Shown in pieces: positions 11,016 to 21,690 of a stretch of 64,000 nucleotides of DNA; position 1 is the first letter of the stretch; each line of letters begins with the position of its first letter. The translations under genes and the position numbers were made by a program. The stretch is from Azorinus chamasolen (lineage: Eukaryota; Mollusca; Bivalvia; Cardiida; Solecurtidae): the NCBI GenBank assembly GCA_963576725.1, contig OY755240.1, forward strand, positions 11,205,878-11,269,877. The letters run 5' to 3'. The notes under the pieces are model-generated. The model saw only the letters and a program-made list of their open reading frames with translations. It was not told where the DNA came from and did not search any database.

Positions 11016-11739
11016 GTAAATATTGTTTTGGTTGTTTGGGTTATTTTGGCAATACACATTGAGCAGAACATTGCAGTTAAAGTATTTCCTCTTCTAACAA
11101 CACCTCCCTTGATCGGTTCCCACGGATGTACAGGTATATAAGGATCTTATAATTTCATGTGTAAACAGAGCTGTCTGATCTAGGTCTGTCCTGTATCTAT
11201 GGAGGAAAGTGTTAAGTGGACTTTCTTCATTTTAACTGCTCATTGGTTTCAGCAAGCTGATGAAATACTTGTTTCGTCAGTCCATCCCAAATTTCATGTC
11301 CCTTCTATAACTGTTTTAACTGAATGGATTTCAAAATAACCTGGCACAAATGTTCACCGCACAAAGATGATGTGTCACATTCAACTCCCTGGTCCATTGG
11401 TCAAAGGTTATGGTTATCCTTCAGGTTCAAAGGTCGGGCATAGTGTTTCACAAACACATCTTGTTTGACTTGGTACAGCTTCTAGTTCTTGTGCAATGTT
11501 AGGACATCTTCGTTTAGTTTTGAGAATCATATTCTAAAGATATTGCGAAAAAATTAAAAAATTAGGTAGATCTATGAATTACATGTATATAATTGTAATT
11601 AACAATTTGTTTTAATTGTTATGGTTGATATCAATATTGATTAGTAGTGTCGGTAGTGCGTAAATAGATCAAGTAGAGATTTAAGAACAACATAAGATTT
11701 TATACATGTACATGTATGCATGAATTTGCTTTTCAGACA

Positions 11740-11816
11740 CTTCTTGTAGTTCAATGCATAGAACACTTACCATCCCAGTGATGGCAAGAGGTCTGGGTTA
11801 AAGTCCCAGCAAGAGT
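11740..11816 (+). ncRNA. tRNA-like sequence, copy 1
   Basis: Cloverleaf-like: acceptor-like TTCTTG against CAAGAG, D stem GTTC/GAAC, an anticodon-like hairpin with stem CCAT/ATGG, and T arm CTGGG-TTAAAGT-CCCAG. The acceptor helix has mismatches and the B box deviates from GGTTCRANNCC, so it is probably a tRNA-derived relic or SINE head, not a working tRNA. Confidence 0.4.
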
Positions 11817-11978
11817 ATTAAAGCAAAATGTGTGTGCATGTTCGTGTGCCAAGTGAATCAGATTCATACTCTATCTGTCTGCAATAATCTAGTCAGCTGT
11901 AAATTAACAAAACTGACAATCATTTCTCATGGTTCTCTATACAGTAAACCTGGACCCCATCCAAACATTCCATTTATT

Positions 11979-13295
11979 TTAGCTCACCAGAATATGCTCA
12001 GATGAGCTTTTGTGGTTGCTGGTGTCTGTCTGTCCGTCAACAACTGCTTAAAACATCTCACAAACCACAAAGCAGAAATTGAACCAATTATTTTTTATGA
12101 TGCTCTATCAAAATTACTAAAAATATCTGGGGAATCCAGGGAAAAATAACTATATAGAAAATCTTTTAAAAACCTTCTTTTCCAAAACTGGTGGTCCAAT
12201 TTGAATGGAATTTGGTAGGAAAAATTGCCTGGTAACCTTTATCAAAATGCTAAATCAATGTTGATATCTCAAAATTCATGGCCTCCAAGGTGGAGCTACA
12301 TTTCCTTATTAACCCTTTCCTCCAAAAATATGCCTTTCTATGCATCTGTAAAAGTCACTTTTGAAACCATTGTGATAAATAGAGCATTATCACAATGGTT
12401 TCCAAACTACAAAATTCTACAAAAAAAGGTCAAAGGTCAGCGCCACCATGACCTTAACTGGTAAAATGGTTTCGATTAATAACTGCTCAAGGGTTTGGCT
12501 AAGGATCTTCTTACTTGCTGTGGTGATTAGTCATGACCACTAAATGAACTCTGTTGGTTTTTAGGTCACTTTATCAAAGGTCAAGGTCACCATGACTTTA
12601 ACTGGTGAAATGGTTTTGGATCAATAACTGCTCAAGGGTTTGGCTTAGGATCTTCAAACTTGCTGTGGTGATTAGTCATGACCCCTATTGTTTTTGAGGT
12701 CACTAGGTCAAAGGTCAAGGCCGCCATAACCTTTACTGGTTTTCTTTGGTTTCAGATCAACAAAACTGATGAAGGGTTTGGCTTAGGATATTCAAACTTG
12801 CTGTGGTGATTAGTCATGACCACTAGATGTCCACTATTGTATTTTAGGTCACAAGGTCAAAGGTCAAGTTCACTATGACCTTAACTGTGAAATGGGTTCC
12901 ATAACTTCAATAACTGCTCTAGGGTTTGGCTTAGGAGCTTAAAACTTGCTGTGATAATTAGTCATGACCACTAGATGACCCTTATTGTTTTTGAGGTCAC
13001 TAGATCAAAGGTCAAGGTCACCATGACCTTAACTGGTGAAATGAATTCGGATCAATACCTGCTCAAGGGTTTGGCTTAGGATCTTCAAATTTGCTGTGGT
13101 GATTAGTCATGAACACTAAATGACCCCTATTGTTTTAGGTCACTAGGTTCTCAGCTCTCATATTTGGCACATATCATCATGTCCAAGTACTCTACAAGGG
13201 TTATATAAATTATGCCCCTTGGGTCAAAATTAGCCCCACCTCAGGGGTGACCAGTTTTCAATAGAATCATATTGTGCAAACTTTGAAAATCGTAT
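11979..13295 (+). repeat. HINE-like element with ~140-bp monomers, 3' truncated
   Basis: It begins TTAGCTCACCAGAATATGCTC, close to the HINE-A 5' terminus, then has a GTCTGTCTGTCCGTCAACAA leader. About five monomers follow, marked by TCAAAGGTCAAGGTCACCAT, CTCAAGGGTTTGGCTTAGGA and GTGGTGATTAGTCATGAC. The last ~150 bp (13141-13292) switch to a single 165-bp HINE-A monomer. The 3' hairpin is absent. Confidence 0.65.
12312..12415. repeat. MITE with TTAACCCTTTCC end
   Basis: It starts TTAACCCTTTCCTCCAAAAA and holds an inverted pair AAACCATTGTGATAAA / TTATCACAATGGTTT. The same unit in reverse orientation lies at 28612-28735. Confidence 0.6.
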
Positions 13296-14097
13296 TTACT
13301 CAATATTAAACAAAATATGCCATACAATTAGGTGTCAAGTAGTGGCGATTTTCACTGTTAATCAATTCCCACGCATGACCGTTGTCATCGATACACTACA
13401 GGAAAACGTCAAAATTACAGCTATTAGCAGTTTCGGACAAACTTTCTCAAGCGTTCAAAACAGGAAAAATGTTTAAAACAAGAACGTTGTATCTGATCTT
13501 TTACAATATACCGTAGATAAAGAAGGCATTTGGCCTGGACTCACCAATCTAAACGTTATATCAAAGGAAACGTATTAACCAAGAACTTTCTATCAAGGAA
13601 ACGTATTAACCAAGAACTTTCTATAAAATCTTTACTGTAATATGATTTAGCTAAATAATAGCATACCTGTGCTTTAGATTTAATTTCCGTTAGAGCTGTC
13701 ATTGGTGGAAATTTCTGTATCAATATATCGATGGCTAAATGTCGACGATATATCGATTTCTATACACTAACATGTTTCATGCTCCTCTGAGTGTAAATGG
13801 GTCAAAAGTACAGTTATATTCATAAATTAACAGTAAAAGGTTTCAAGTTTGTTTTTTTTGACATTTGACAATGTCGCTCAGAATTAAGCCTAACCCATCA
13901 AGTAAATACTAGAAAATGGTGTAAATGAGAGTATGCGTGGAAATTCTTCAGAAGACTTTCACTGCAAGTACCAGTATTATTTAGTTGTCAACCTGTAAGA
14001 AATATAGCCAGTGGAAAGGTGTTTATTTGCCCTCCATTTGTATCGATATTTTTAACCCTGTATCAATATCGTATTAATATGTCAATGACACTTCTAA
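13296..14097. other. Unassigned spacer between duplication copies
   Basis: It holds a ~32-bp direct duplication (AAACGTATTAACCAAGAACT twice, 13567-13622) and a short ATATCGAT-rich stretch near 13720-13765. No gene or element boundary is seen. Confidence 0.4.
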
Positions 14098-14103
14098 TTT
14101 CAG

Positions 14104-14148
14104 TTAGGGGATTCCTGAAGTCCTGAGGAAGAAGGAGACCCGGGCAAA
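14104..14148 (+). pseudogene. Decayed duplicate of the 36-bp microexon
   Basis: The acceptor TTTCAG and donor CAAA|GTAAAT are kept and match the 10980 exon. The exon has 9 extra bases, and in the same phase the frame reads L-G-D-S then TGA. It therefore looks like a non-functional duplicate, if the parent exon is real. Confidence 0.4.
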
Positions 14149-14586
14149 GTAAATATTGTTTTAGTTGTCTCAGGATTATTTTGTCAACACTCATTGGGCA
14201 GTACATTGCAGTTACAGAATTTCCTCTTCTGACAGTTCTTCCCTCGAGCGATTCCCTACTTGCAGGTATACAAGGATCCTCTGAATTTCATATATAAACA
14301 GAGCCGTCTGATCTAGGTTTGTCCTGTATCTATAGAGGAAAGTGTTACATGGAGTTTCTTCATTTTAACTGCTCATCGGTTTAAGCAAGCTGTTGAAATA
14401 CCTTTTTCGCAGAATATAGCTAAGAAGTATAGTTTTGATGATCATTCTTAATAGATCGGTTTATGCCAGGGAGCGCCAGATAAATGGTTTATGGTAATTA
14501 TACCTCTTGCTGATTCCAAATGTGTTAAAAAAGTATTTCCTTCTTTCACTGGATTTCCTTTCACTATCTTGCATTTTCAGGCACTG

Positions 14587-14657
14587 GCAAACAAAGAAAA
14601 GCCAGACCAGATAGCTCCTATAGCTGCAGTCTTGTCTTGGTTTGCTCTCTTTGCTTT
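14587..14657. repeat. Class I hairpin (diverged)
   Basis: AAACAAAG...CCAGACCAGATAGCTCC is paired with AGTCTTGTCTTGGTTTGCTC; several mismatches. Confidence 0.45.
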
Positions 14658-15240
14658 TGAAGTTTTATAGATCAATACACACAGTTCCTTTGTTCTGACC
14701 CAACCTTTATTTTGCAATATATACAAAAATAAAAGTTCTGTGAATATTCATGAGATCATGAACAGGGATAGAGTTAGAAATTATGTATGTTTATTTTTCA
14801 AAATTACTTAGACATAGTTTTTTTTATGCCCCCTAAGCTAGTTTTTTGGTGCATTGTGTTTGCATAGTTTGTCCGGAGCATACCTCCTTCAATAGGGAAT
14901 ACTAGGTAGATCTCTGAATTAATGTAAATCATTGTAGTTAACAATTTGTTGTGATTGTTATGGTTGATATTAATATTGCTGTCACTCTATATTTCCTCTC
15001 TGATCAGATCAGGAAATGCATGTTTTTGTAGCATTGTTTAATTGTTAACAGCCCCCCCCCCAACACACACTTGAATAATTCTTGATATCAGCATTAATGT
15101 ATTAATCCTATTAAATTAATATTCTAATAAATATTCATTTAAGAAATCTTGAGGAGGTGTTTGTGCATAAATACATCATAGTAGAGATTTTAGAACATAA
15201 GATTTTATACATGTACATGCATAAATTTGCTTTTCAGACA

Positions 15241-15316
15241 CTTCTTGTAGTTCAATGCATAGAACGCTTACCATCGTAGTGATGGCAAGAGGTCTGGGTT
15301 GAAGTCCCAGCAAGAG
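15241..15316 (+). ncRNA. tRNA-like sequence, copy 2
   Basis: Second copy of the unit at 11740. D stem GTTC/GAAC, hairpin CCAT-CGTAGTG-ATGG with a 7-nt loop, and T arm CTGGG-TTGAAGT-CCCAG are all intact. The loop differs from copy 1 (CCCAGTG), so the anticodon position is not conserved while the stems are. Confidence 0.4.
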
Positions 15317-15462
15317 TATTAAAGCAAAATGTGTGTGCATGTTTCTAAGTGCCCAGTGAATCAGATTCATTATGCTGTATGTCTGCAATAATCTAATCAG
15401 CCTTAAATTATTTTCTCATGTTTCTGTCTACGGTTAACCTAGACCCCGTCCAAACATTTTTA

Positions 15463-16400
15463 CCTCACCAGAATATGCTCAGGTGGGCTTTTGTGATTGC
15501 TGGTGTCTGTCCGTCAACAACTGTTTTAATCATCTCTGAAATCACAAGGCAGAAATGTAACCAAACATTTTTATAATGCTCTATCAAAATTTCTAAAAAT
15601 TCTGGATCCATGTTGAACTCTGGTTGCTATGACAATCAAAAGAAGAGATTAGGTAGAACCGATGGATGCTCCCCAAATAAATGCTAGATCAAAAATTATA
15701 TAATATGTCTGTTTAAAAAATCATTATACAATATTACAAAGGAAAAAATATGTATGGCAAAAGGCAGCAACAAAATTTAAGTATGAAAAGTAACAAAGGG
15801 CAATTACTCCTAAATTATGCAAAAGAGAGTAATAAGTATTGTGCTCTGCATTTCTCCTCATTGAGATCTATCTACCTATAAAGTTTCATGTTGATACATG
15901 TAGCTTTTGTGTTATGCTCGGGACAAAATTTAAGTATGAAAAATAGGAAAGGGCAATAACTCCTGAATTATGCAAAATAGAGTAATGGTTCTAGTACACA
16001 TTCTCCTCATCAATCTGCCTATGAAGTTTTATGTTGATATCTAATACAGTTTTATGGTAAGCTACGGACAAAGTTATGACGGAACTGAAAAACGGAAAGA
16101 CCGACAAAGTGGCAACTATATGCTCACCAGCTTAAAAATCATAAAATATCTTCTCCAAAACCAGTAAACAATTCAAAGTCCCATAACTCTGAAGAAAATC
16201 ATTGAACCCTGGCAGAAAAAAGATATGCACAACTAGGCATGATGCTAATCAATATTTTGAAGTTTCATGTAAATATGACCAACATTGTTCATGTAAAAAA
16301 TTCATACTGGAACAGGAATAAGATATGCACAACTGGGCATGGTGCTGATCAATCCTATAAAGTTTCGATGAAAGTCTTGCCAAAGCGTGGACAAAGTAAA
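15463..16400 (+). repeat. Composite 'caataactcc' tandem repeat element
   Basis: It opens with CTCACCAGAATATGCTCAGG and a TGTCTGTCCGTCAACAACTG leader. Two diverged monomers of about 154 bp follow, marked by AAATTTAAGTATGAAAA, GGGCAATAACTCCTGAATTA and CTCCTCAT. TATGCTCACCAGC at about 16119 mirrors the start motif. 16140-16400 holds further diverged units (AAAAGATATGCACAACT / AAGATATGCACAACTGGGCA). Confidence 0.55.
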
Positions 16401-16962
16401 ATCAGACTGACGTTCTAACATATACATGTACACTTGTTCGGCAATTCCTTTGTTTTAATTAATCAATTCTCTCCTACTGACACACAATTCTAAAATTCTG
16501 CTTTTCTATAGTTACTACTCCTTTTTGACAGATTAATTCTAAAATGTTATCAGGATGCCTGGTGATGCCCCAGTAACATGACTCAGCTTAAAACCTTCTA
16601 AAAATACAGTAACCAGCAGTAGTCGTTGATGTTTGCTCCAGTCTAAGTATTTGTATACAGTTTCCTTCTTTCTTTTTTTTTTTGGTTAAGGCTTTGCAGC
16701 CTCGTTTATTCATTATTTTTTACATCAGTAACATTTTATTATATAACAAGGAAAGACTATGTGAACTAAGTGGAAAACAGTTTATCTATTTTATTATTTA
16801 CTGTAAAAGGCTTTTTGTAAACTATACAGACCTATCGAGACAAGACAGGTCGAAAAGGAGCTGTCATGTATTGAATTGTACAGTTTACATAGGACACAGT
16901 ATAATTATCCATAAACATTTCGAAGTCCGTAACCTTAATGTAGGTTTATAGGCATAGTTATT

Positions 16963-17032
16963 GCGAACAGTGTAGATCCATACAGAACAAGATCGTAGGG
17001 GTCTGTTTTGGCTGGAGCTGCACAGTTTGTAG
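16963..17032. repeat. Class I hairpin (diverged), in LINE 3' UTR
   Basis: GCGAACAGTGTAGATCC pairs loosely with GGAGCTGCACAGTTTGT; the inner arms are poorly paired. Confidence 0.4.
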
Positions 17033-17115
17033 GTACATATACAGCATAATAGTATAATAGATAAGTATCATATTTCAATCAAACAGTGATATATGATTTT
17101 CAACAACATTCGTGC

Positions 17116-17185
17116 TGCGAACAGTGCTGACCGGGTCAAGGACAATCTTATAGGAGCTGTTCAACCAGGGTCGGCACAGTTTGCT
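17116..17185. repeat. Class I hairpin (diverged)
   Basis: GCGAACAGTGCTGACCGGGT pairs with ACCAGGGTCGGCACAGTTTGC; the inner motif ATAGGAGCTGTTC is retained. Confidence 0.5.
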
Positions 17186-17622
17186 AGACTCTGCATATGT
17201 TTAAGGTAGTTCATCCAATATCACGCGGGTTCACCGTTATATAAGTAAACAGCTTATCTTAACATAATATCAACAGCATAGATGGACGTACTAATAATAA
17301 GTAAATATTACTCTTGACAGTTTCTAAGAAACTGTTCAAGAAAAGAACAATCTCGTTCTCTATGTTTTAAAACATATATGGCAGTGTTTAGCTCATTTTG
17401 GAACACGTTCAATATATTAATTCGTTTCAATCTTCTGTCACTAATAAAATATGACTTGTATATGCTGTGGTATTCGGGTATTTTGTATCTATGACAACAT
17501 ATCTAAGATTTTGCAAGTCCACATAAAATAAACGCATCCATTTGTGCATGTTCTCGTTAGTAGAAATAATGTTATGCAGTAATTTGAACTTAAACTGTTT
17601 AACATTATTAGTTAAACAAGAT

Positions 17623-18549
17623 TTATATAAAGAGCAATAAACTTATGTGTGTAGGGTTTTTCAAAAGTATTTCTGATGAATACATTGTAAAAGTCTTATT
17701 AGTCATTTGCAAAAAATCTGACCCATTTCTCATGTTGATAGTTAGCTTTGTTTTAACAAATATTTTGACTGATTCGTTGGATTTTAAAATGCGCCTCCAC
17801 GCATTTGGTATCGCTGATTTTATAAAACTTGTTTCGGCAATCCAGTTAGTTTTGTTTTTAAGTTTTCTGAGAACGATATTTTCGTCTATATTACCGCATT
17901 TTGACAAAATGTCATTTACATATAGTATGCCGGAATTGATCCATTTATTGTATATAATAAGTTTCCCCGAAGCTTTCTTAATAAAATAATTACCCCAGAG
18001 AAGCTGTTTACGAATGTCGAAATAAGTTGTCGGTTTCGTTTTATTAGTACAGTTTCTAAATTCAATCCATGTTTTAAGCAAACCTTGGTAGAACGGTGGT
18101 AATTTGCGTTTCGTACGAGGTAAATTTTTAAAAGTGTCAATATTCATGTAAAAAACTAGGTAATTTTCTCCGAACTGGTTAAGGAAATATCGAGGAATTA
18201 CGGTCCAACTGGACTCGTTTGTCTCCGATAGCAAGTGTTTAACCCATTTCGTTTTTATCGCTTTTATGAAGGCTTTCGTATCAATCATGTCTAAGCCCCC
18301 TTCATATTTATTACCAATTAATGTGTTGCGTTTTATTTTTTCTGCCCTGCCAGCCCATATAAAATTAAAAAATAAAGCATTTATCTTCTTTATAACATGT
18401 TCTGGAATTTGAATAGAGTGGAATAAATAGGTAAATTTGGGAAGCAGGAGTGTTTTTATAATTGTGATTTTTCCATAAAAGGTTAGATTCCGTTTACTCC
18501 AATTACTTATTGCATTTTCACATTCATTAAATTTATTTTCCCAGTTCAT
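17623..18549 (-). pseudogene. LINE ORF2, RT thumb and C-terminal region
   Basis: A 308-codon open stretch beginning MNWENKFNECENAISNWSKR. In frame upstream (18550-18800) is the RT palm motif KLADDTTLFVKNG (18750-18790), the A-[DD] box of non-LTR RTs with L where Y or F is usual. Motifs FNFIWAGRAEKIKRNTL and YEGGLDMID are typical of the L1/Tx1 region after the palm. The polypeptide continues with breaks to about 17290 (NELNTAIYVLKHRERD). It would nick-prime and reverse-transcribe LINE RNA in an intact element. Confidence 0.8.
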
Positions 18550-18856
18550 TGTATGACACTTTTCTTTATCGTTTCCGAAATAAACACCGAGTGCCTTTAC
18601 TTCTTTTGACCATTTTATAGCACCGGGTGTATCGTTTATGTTTTTTAAAGATCCAATCCATAAGCCCTCTGTTTTCTTTTTATTTAATTTTAAACCAGAG
18701 CATTTTCCAAATTCATCTACTATTAATAACGATTCTAAAACCTCGCGTCCATTTTTAACAAAAAGTGTGGTATCATCCGCCAGTTTCGTTTGTTCTGACT
18801 TTTATAGCTAGGATTTCTGGAACAAGGATGAAAAGGAGAGAAGATAATGGACAGCC

Positions 18857-19066
18857 TTAACGAATAGATCTAGATAGTTCGAAGTTTTCTGATCGCCAAC
18901 CATTATTGTAAATACACGACGTTATATTTCTGTACAAAGTTTTGATCCAAAGAATAAATGATTGGCCAAAACCAAAAGTTTCTAATACTTTAAACATAAA
19001 ATTCCATTCTACCGTGTCGAAGGCTTTTCTAAAGTCTAAAAATATTATTCCACCCTCTGTATCCAT
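18857..19066 (-). pseudogene. LINE ORF2, RT palm segment with FLDFRKAFD
   Basis: IIFLDFRKAFDTVEWNFMF is RT motif A with the catalytic Asp. It is separated by a frameshift from the segment below. Further on, GCPLSSLLFILVPEILAIKV (about 18808-18867) is the Gly-X-Pro motif B region. That runs almost directly into QTKLADD, so about 20 residues between motifs B and C appear deleted. Confidence 0.75.
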
Positions 19067-19080
19067 CTCCTCAGCATAGT

Positions 19081-19647
19081 CTATAACGTCTTGTATTTGC
19101 CTATAAAGCGGTTTTTTATGTAACCCTGTTGATCTGTGCTTACTAAATGTGGTAGTACTTTTTGTAATCGCTTAGCTAAAATTTTTGCAGCTATCTTATA
19201 GTCTATATTTAGTAATGATATTGGGCGCCAATTTTCTAAGTTCTCTGGGTCACCTTTTTTGAACAATAAAGAGAGAATACTATGTTTTTGCGTTCCAGAA
19301 AGAACACCATTGAAATAGCCTTCATTTAGTGAATTTAGCAATAAATATTGTATCTTTGGCCAGAACGCTAGGTAAAATTCTGCAGTTAACCCGTCGCAAC
19401 CGGGGCTTTTGTTGGCTTTCATTTCAGATAATGCAATATTACATTCATCAATGGTAAACAGTCCATCGCATAGTTCCGAGAGGTTGTTATCTAACTTATT
19501 TTCAATAGATAAGTTGGATAAATAATCATTTATATACTGAATATCAATATTGTCCGATGAGTATAGGGTTTTATAAAAAATTACCTCTTCTTTCAAAATA
19601 TCATTAATATTAAAAATGCGCTTTTCATTCACTTGTAAGGAGTTCAT
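19081..19647 (-). pseudogene. LINE ORF2, RT N-terminal fingers
   Basis: 188 codons with ALSEMKANKSPGCDGLTAEF and LENWRPISLLNIDYKIAAKI, the signature RT blocks 0-2 of L1/Tx1 elements, and LVSTDQQGYIKNR. Same strand and order as the other parts; the downstream frame is shifted. Confidence 0.85.
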
Positions 19648-19756
19648 TACTTTTCCTATAAAGTATTTAAGATTGGTCTCCCCTTCGTCTAAAATCTGTA
19701 CTCTTGACCAATTGCCATTCGATTGTATTCCGTTTGAAGTTGATTTTCTATTGATT

Positions 19757-20240
19757 TTATCTCTCGGAATCTAGGTCTTCCGTTTGGTTTTTGTCTTTTA
19801 ATTCGTATAGTTTATTTAAATAATTTTCCAGCTCTATCAGTTTGTTTCTTCTTAACCGCACTTTATTCTTTGAAAATTGTATAGATCGTTCACGTATTTC
19901 AAGTTTGTATAATTCCCATAGCGTTTGTTTCGAAATGTTTTCTGCGTTGCTGTATTTTATAATTACATTATTAATTAAAGCGTCGATACCATGCATATAG
20001 CTTAAGTCATTAAGGAGAGAGTTGTTAAATTTCCAATAGCCAGGGCCTCTTTTGCTCGATAATTTGATTTTGATTGATATCGCCAAGTGGTCAGTATAAT
20101 TAATTTGAATCGGTCGTATGTCGCTGCTGTATGTTAAGGGAGACGCATTTTCTTCCAGCAGCCAATAGTCTATTCTGCTACGTTCTATGCCATTTTTGCG
20201 TCTCCATGTAAACTGCAGTTTATTTGGATTCTTTATTTTC
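19757..20240 (-). pseudogene. LINE ORF2, endonuclease C-terminus and linker
   Basis: The translated frame contains RSRIDYWLL (about 20161-20190) and YTDHLAISIKI, matching the SRIDY and S/T-DH motifs of APE-like endonucleases. A basic helical linker follows (REERSIQ-like, then RLRRNKLIELENYLNKLYEL). A stop near 19757 separates it from the RT. Confidence 0.75.
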
Positions 20241-20345
20241 CATATATCAATTAAATTCTACAGCTTTTTTGTCAATTAAGACAGATAAATTTTTAAAGAA
20301 TAGTTTCTATTTTTTGATTCATTGTTTGCGTATAGATTAACATTT

Positions 20346-20552
20346 TCATCTATTGTATAATCTAACACCAGTAAATTCAGTGCACACTGTATCCGTGATG
20401 TCAGGAGTAAAATGGCTCTCTTGCACAAAAACTATGTCTGCCTTTTGTTGTAAAACCCATTGATTGAAGCGAGCACGCTTAGCTCGATCTCTCAAACCTT
20501 GTACATTTACTGAAACAAGGTGTAGCATTTCAAAATTAGCAGAGGTCGCCAT
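20346..20552 (-). pseudogene. LINE ORF2, endonuclease N-terminus
   Basis: 68 codons: LVSVNVQGLRDRAKRARFNQ and ADIVFVQESHF, the catalytic Asn and Glu blocks of the exonuclease-endonuclease-phosphatase fold. The next recognisable endonuclease motif follows after only ~100 bp, where roughly 100 residues would be expected, so an internal deletion is present. Confidence 0.8.
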
Positions 20553-20696
20553 AAGTTAGAGATACATTATAAATACATTTACATGTAAGATTCCACAGCT
20601 ACATGTAGAAGACAGTAACAATGTAAGATCAGATCACAGGACGCCTTTCCGTGTCGAATGATCTGGACATACACAGTTTCCAAGACACACACTCAC

Positions 20697-20746
20697 TTTT
20701 AAGACACACATATGAATAACCTTTTAAGACACACATATGAATAACC
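20697..20746. repeat. 25-bp tandem duplication
   Basis: CTTTTAAGACACACATATGA plus ATAAC occurs twice in a row. Confidence 0.85.
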
Positions 20747-21294
20747 TGTATACAGTTTCCATTAATCTGCGCATGATCAGTAAATTAGCATATTAAAAGT
20801 TTTTTATTCATATTAAATATTTCGATTGACCAACCGCCTCACACATTTGAATATATACAAAGGACTAATTTTAATAAGGTATTAAACAAACAAAATGTAG
20901 TTTAAAACTGAAAAAACTTTGATACACAACGAATTATTACTAACAGTCAAAAAGGGAGATAATCCTGTATATACAGAGATACATCTAATCGCTTACCTAG
21001 CGATATGCTACAGGTTTTCTTGACAGAAGTTGGCTCTAAAATATCCAGGATGGGGGAGGGGGGTGTTTAAAGGTACCCGAATAGAATAGACTTTACCGTT
21101 ATTTATTGCCTTCCATACATTTCGGTTCAATTCAACCAAGCTTTTCCGTAAGTAATCGGACTTTTCCGCACAATTTCGCATTATATTTGTGCACTATGCT
21201 GTACGTAGAAATCTGTAGATATGATATAATGCATTTATATGCCAAACTCCCACTCATTGTTTTTCAACTCTTAAAATCGCATTTCTACCAATAC

Positions 21295-21690
21295 ATATAT
21301 TCTGAAAATGAGCGATCCTTCGAAAGCAAAAGTAGAAATGCAAGAAGAGAAAATTGCAGACTCGGTTTTATTGAGTCTGTTCATGAGTAGTAATTAAAAA
21401 TGCAATACTACTCACGCCCCCCTAGCGCCGGCTTAATCAGTTTTCAATTTTCAAAACTAATAACATGAAAACTGATGATCCCGAAGGACCAGAGAATATA
21501 ACAACAATGAGAATAAAGTACGGGGCGACTTTTTACGGCCGCCACACAAGCACTTGACACCTGCTGTTGTGAAGTACATATATTCTGAAATTGGGTGATC
21601 CTTCGAAAGTAGAAATGTAAAAAGAGAAATTGCAGACTCTGTTGTATTGAGTCTGTTCATGAGTAGTAATTTAAAGTGCAACACCAAGTC
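21295..21690. repeat. Dispersed repeat R1, tandem pair
   Basis: The motif GATCCTTCGAAAG recurs at 21312 and 21597 (period 285 bp). Each is followed by AAATTGCAGACTC and TTGAGTCTGTTCATGAGTAG. Between them lie ACTGATGATCCCGAAGGACC and CACTTGACACCTGCTGTTGT. Other R1 copies are at 41285, 42825, 45295, 50955, 56490 and 62935. At 50955 and 56490 R1 sits directly upstream of reverse-transcriptase fragments. Confidence 0.7.

Larger units (their letters stand above)
10975..12130 (+). repeat. Segmental duplication, copy 1
   Basis: Colinear with 14098-15620. Shared blocks include the exon-like GAGGAAGAAGGAGA, the intron start GTAAATATTGTTTT, TCTGATCTAGGT...GTCCTGTATCTAT, the tRNA-like unit (11740) and the start of a CTCACCAGAATATGCTC repeat. 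The copies are clearly diverged, with indels of several hundred bp, so the duplication is old. Confidence 0.75.
14098..15620 (+). repeat. Segmental duplication, copy 2
   Basis: Second copy of 10975-12130, in the same order and orientation, with extra sequence around 14430-14890. It carries the decayed exon, the hairpin relic and the second tRNA-like unit, and ends in the CTCACCAGAATATGCTC repeat start at about 15466. Confidence 0.75.
16668..20560 (-). mobile_element. L1/Tx1-type LINE, decayed
   Basis: Non-LTR retrotransposon on the minus strand. In element order it shows an endonuclease N-terminus (20346-20552), endonuclease C-terminus with linker (19757-20240), RT fingers and palm (18550-19647), RT thumb and C-terminal part (17281-18549), a 3' UTR and an A-rich tail (the T run at 16670-16683 on the plus strand). 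ORF1 is not seen. Frameshifts, stops and at least two internal deletions make it inactive. Two diverged class I hairpins (16963, 17116) lie in the 3' UTR, so the exact 3' end is less certain. Confidence 0.8.
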
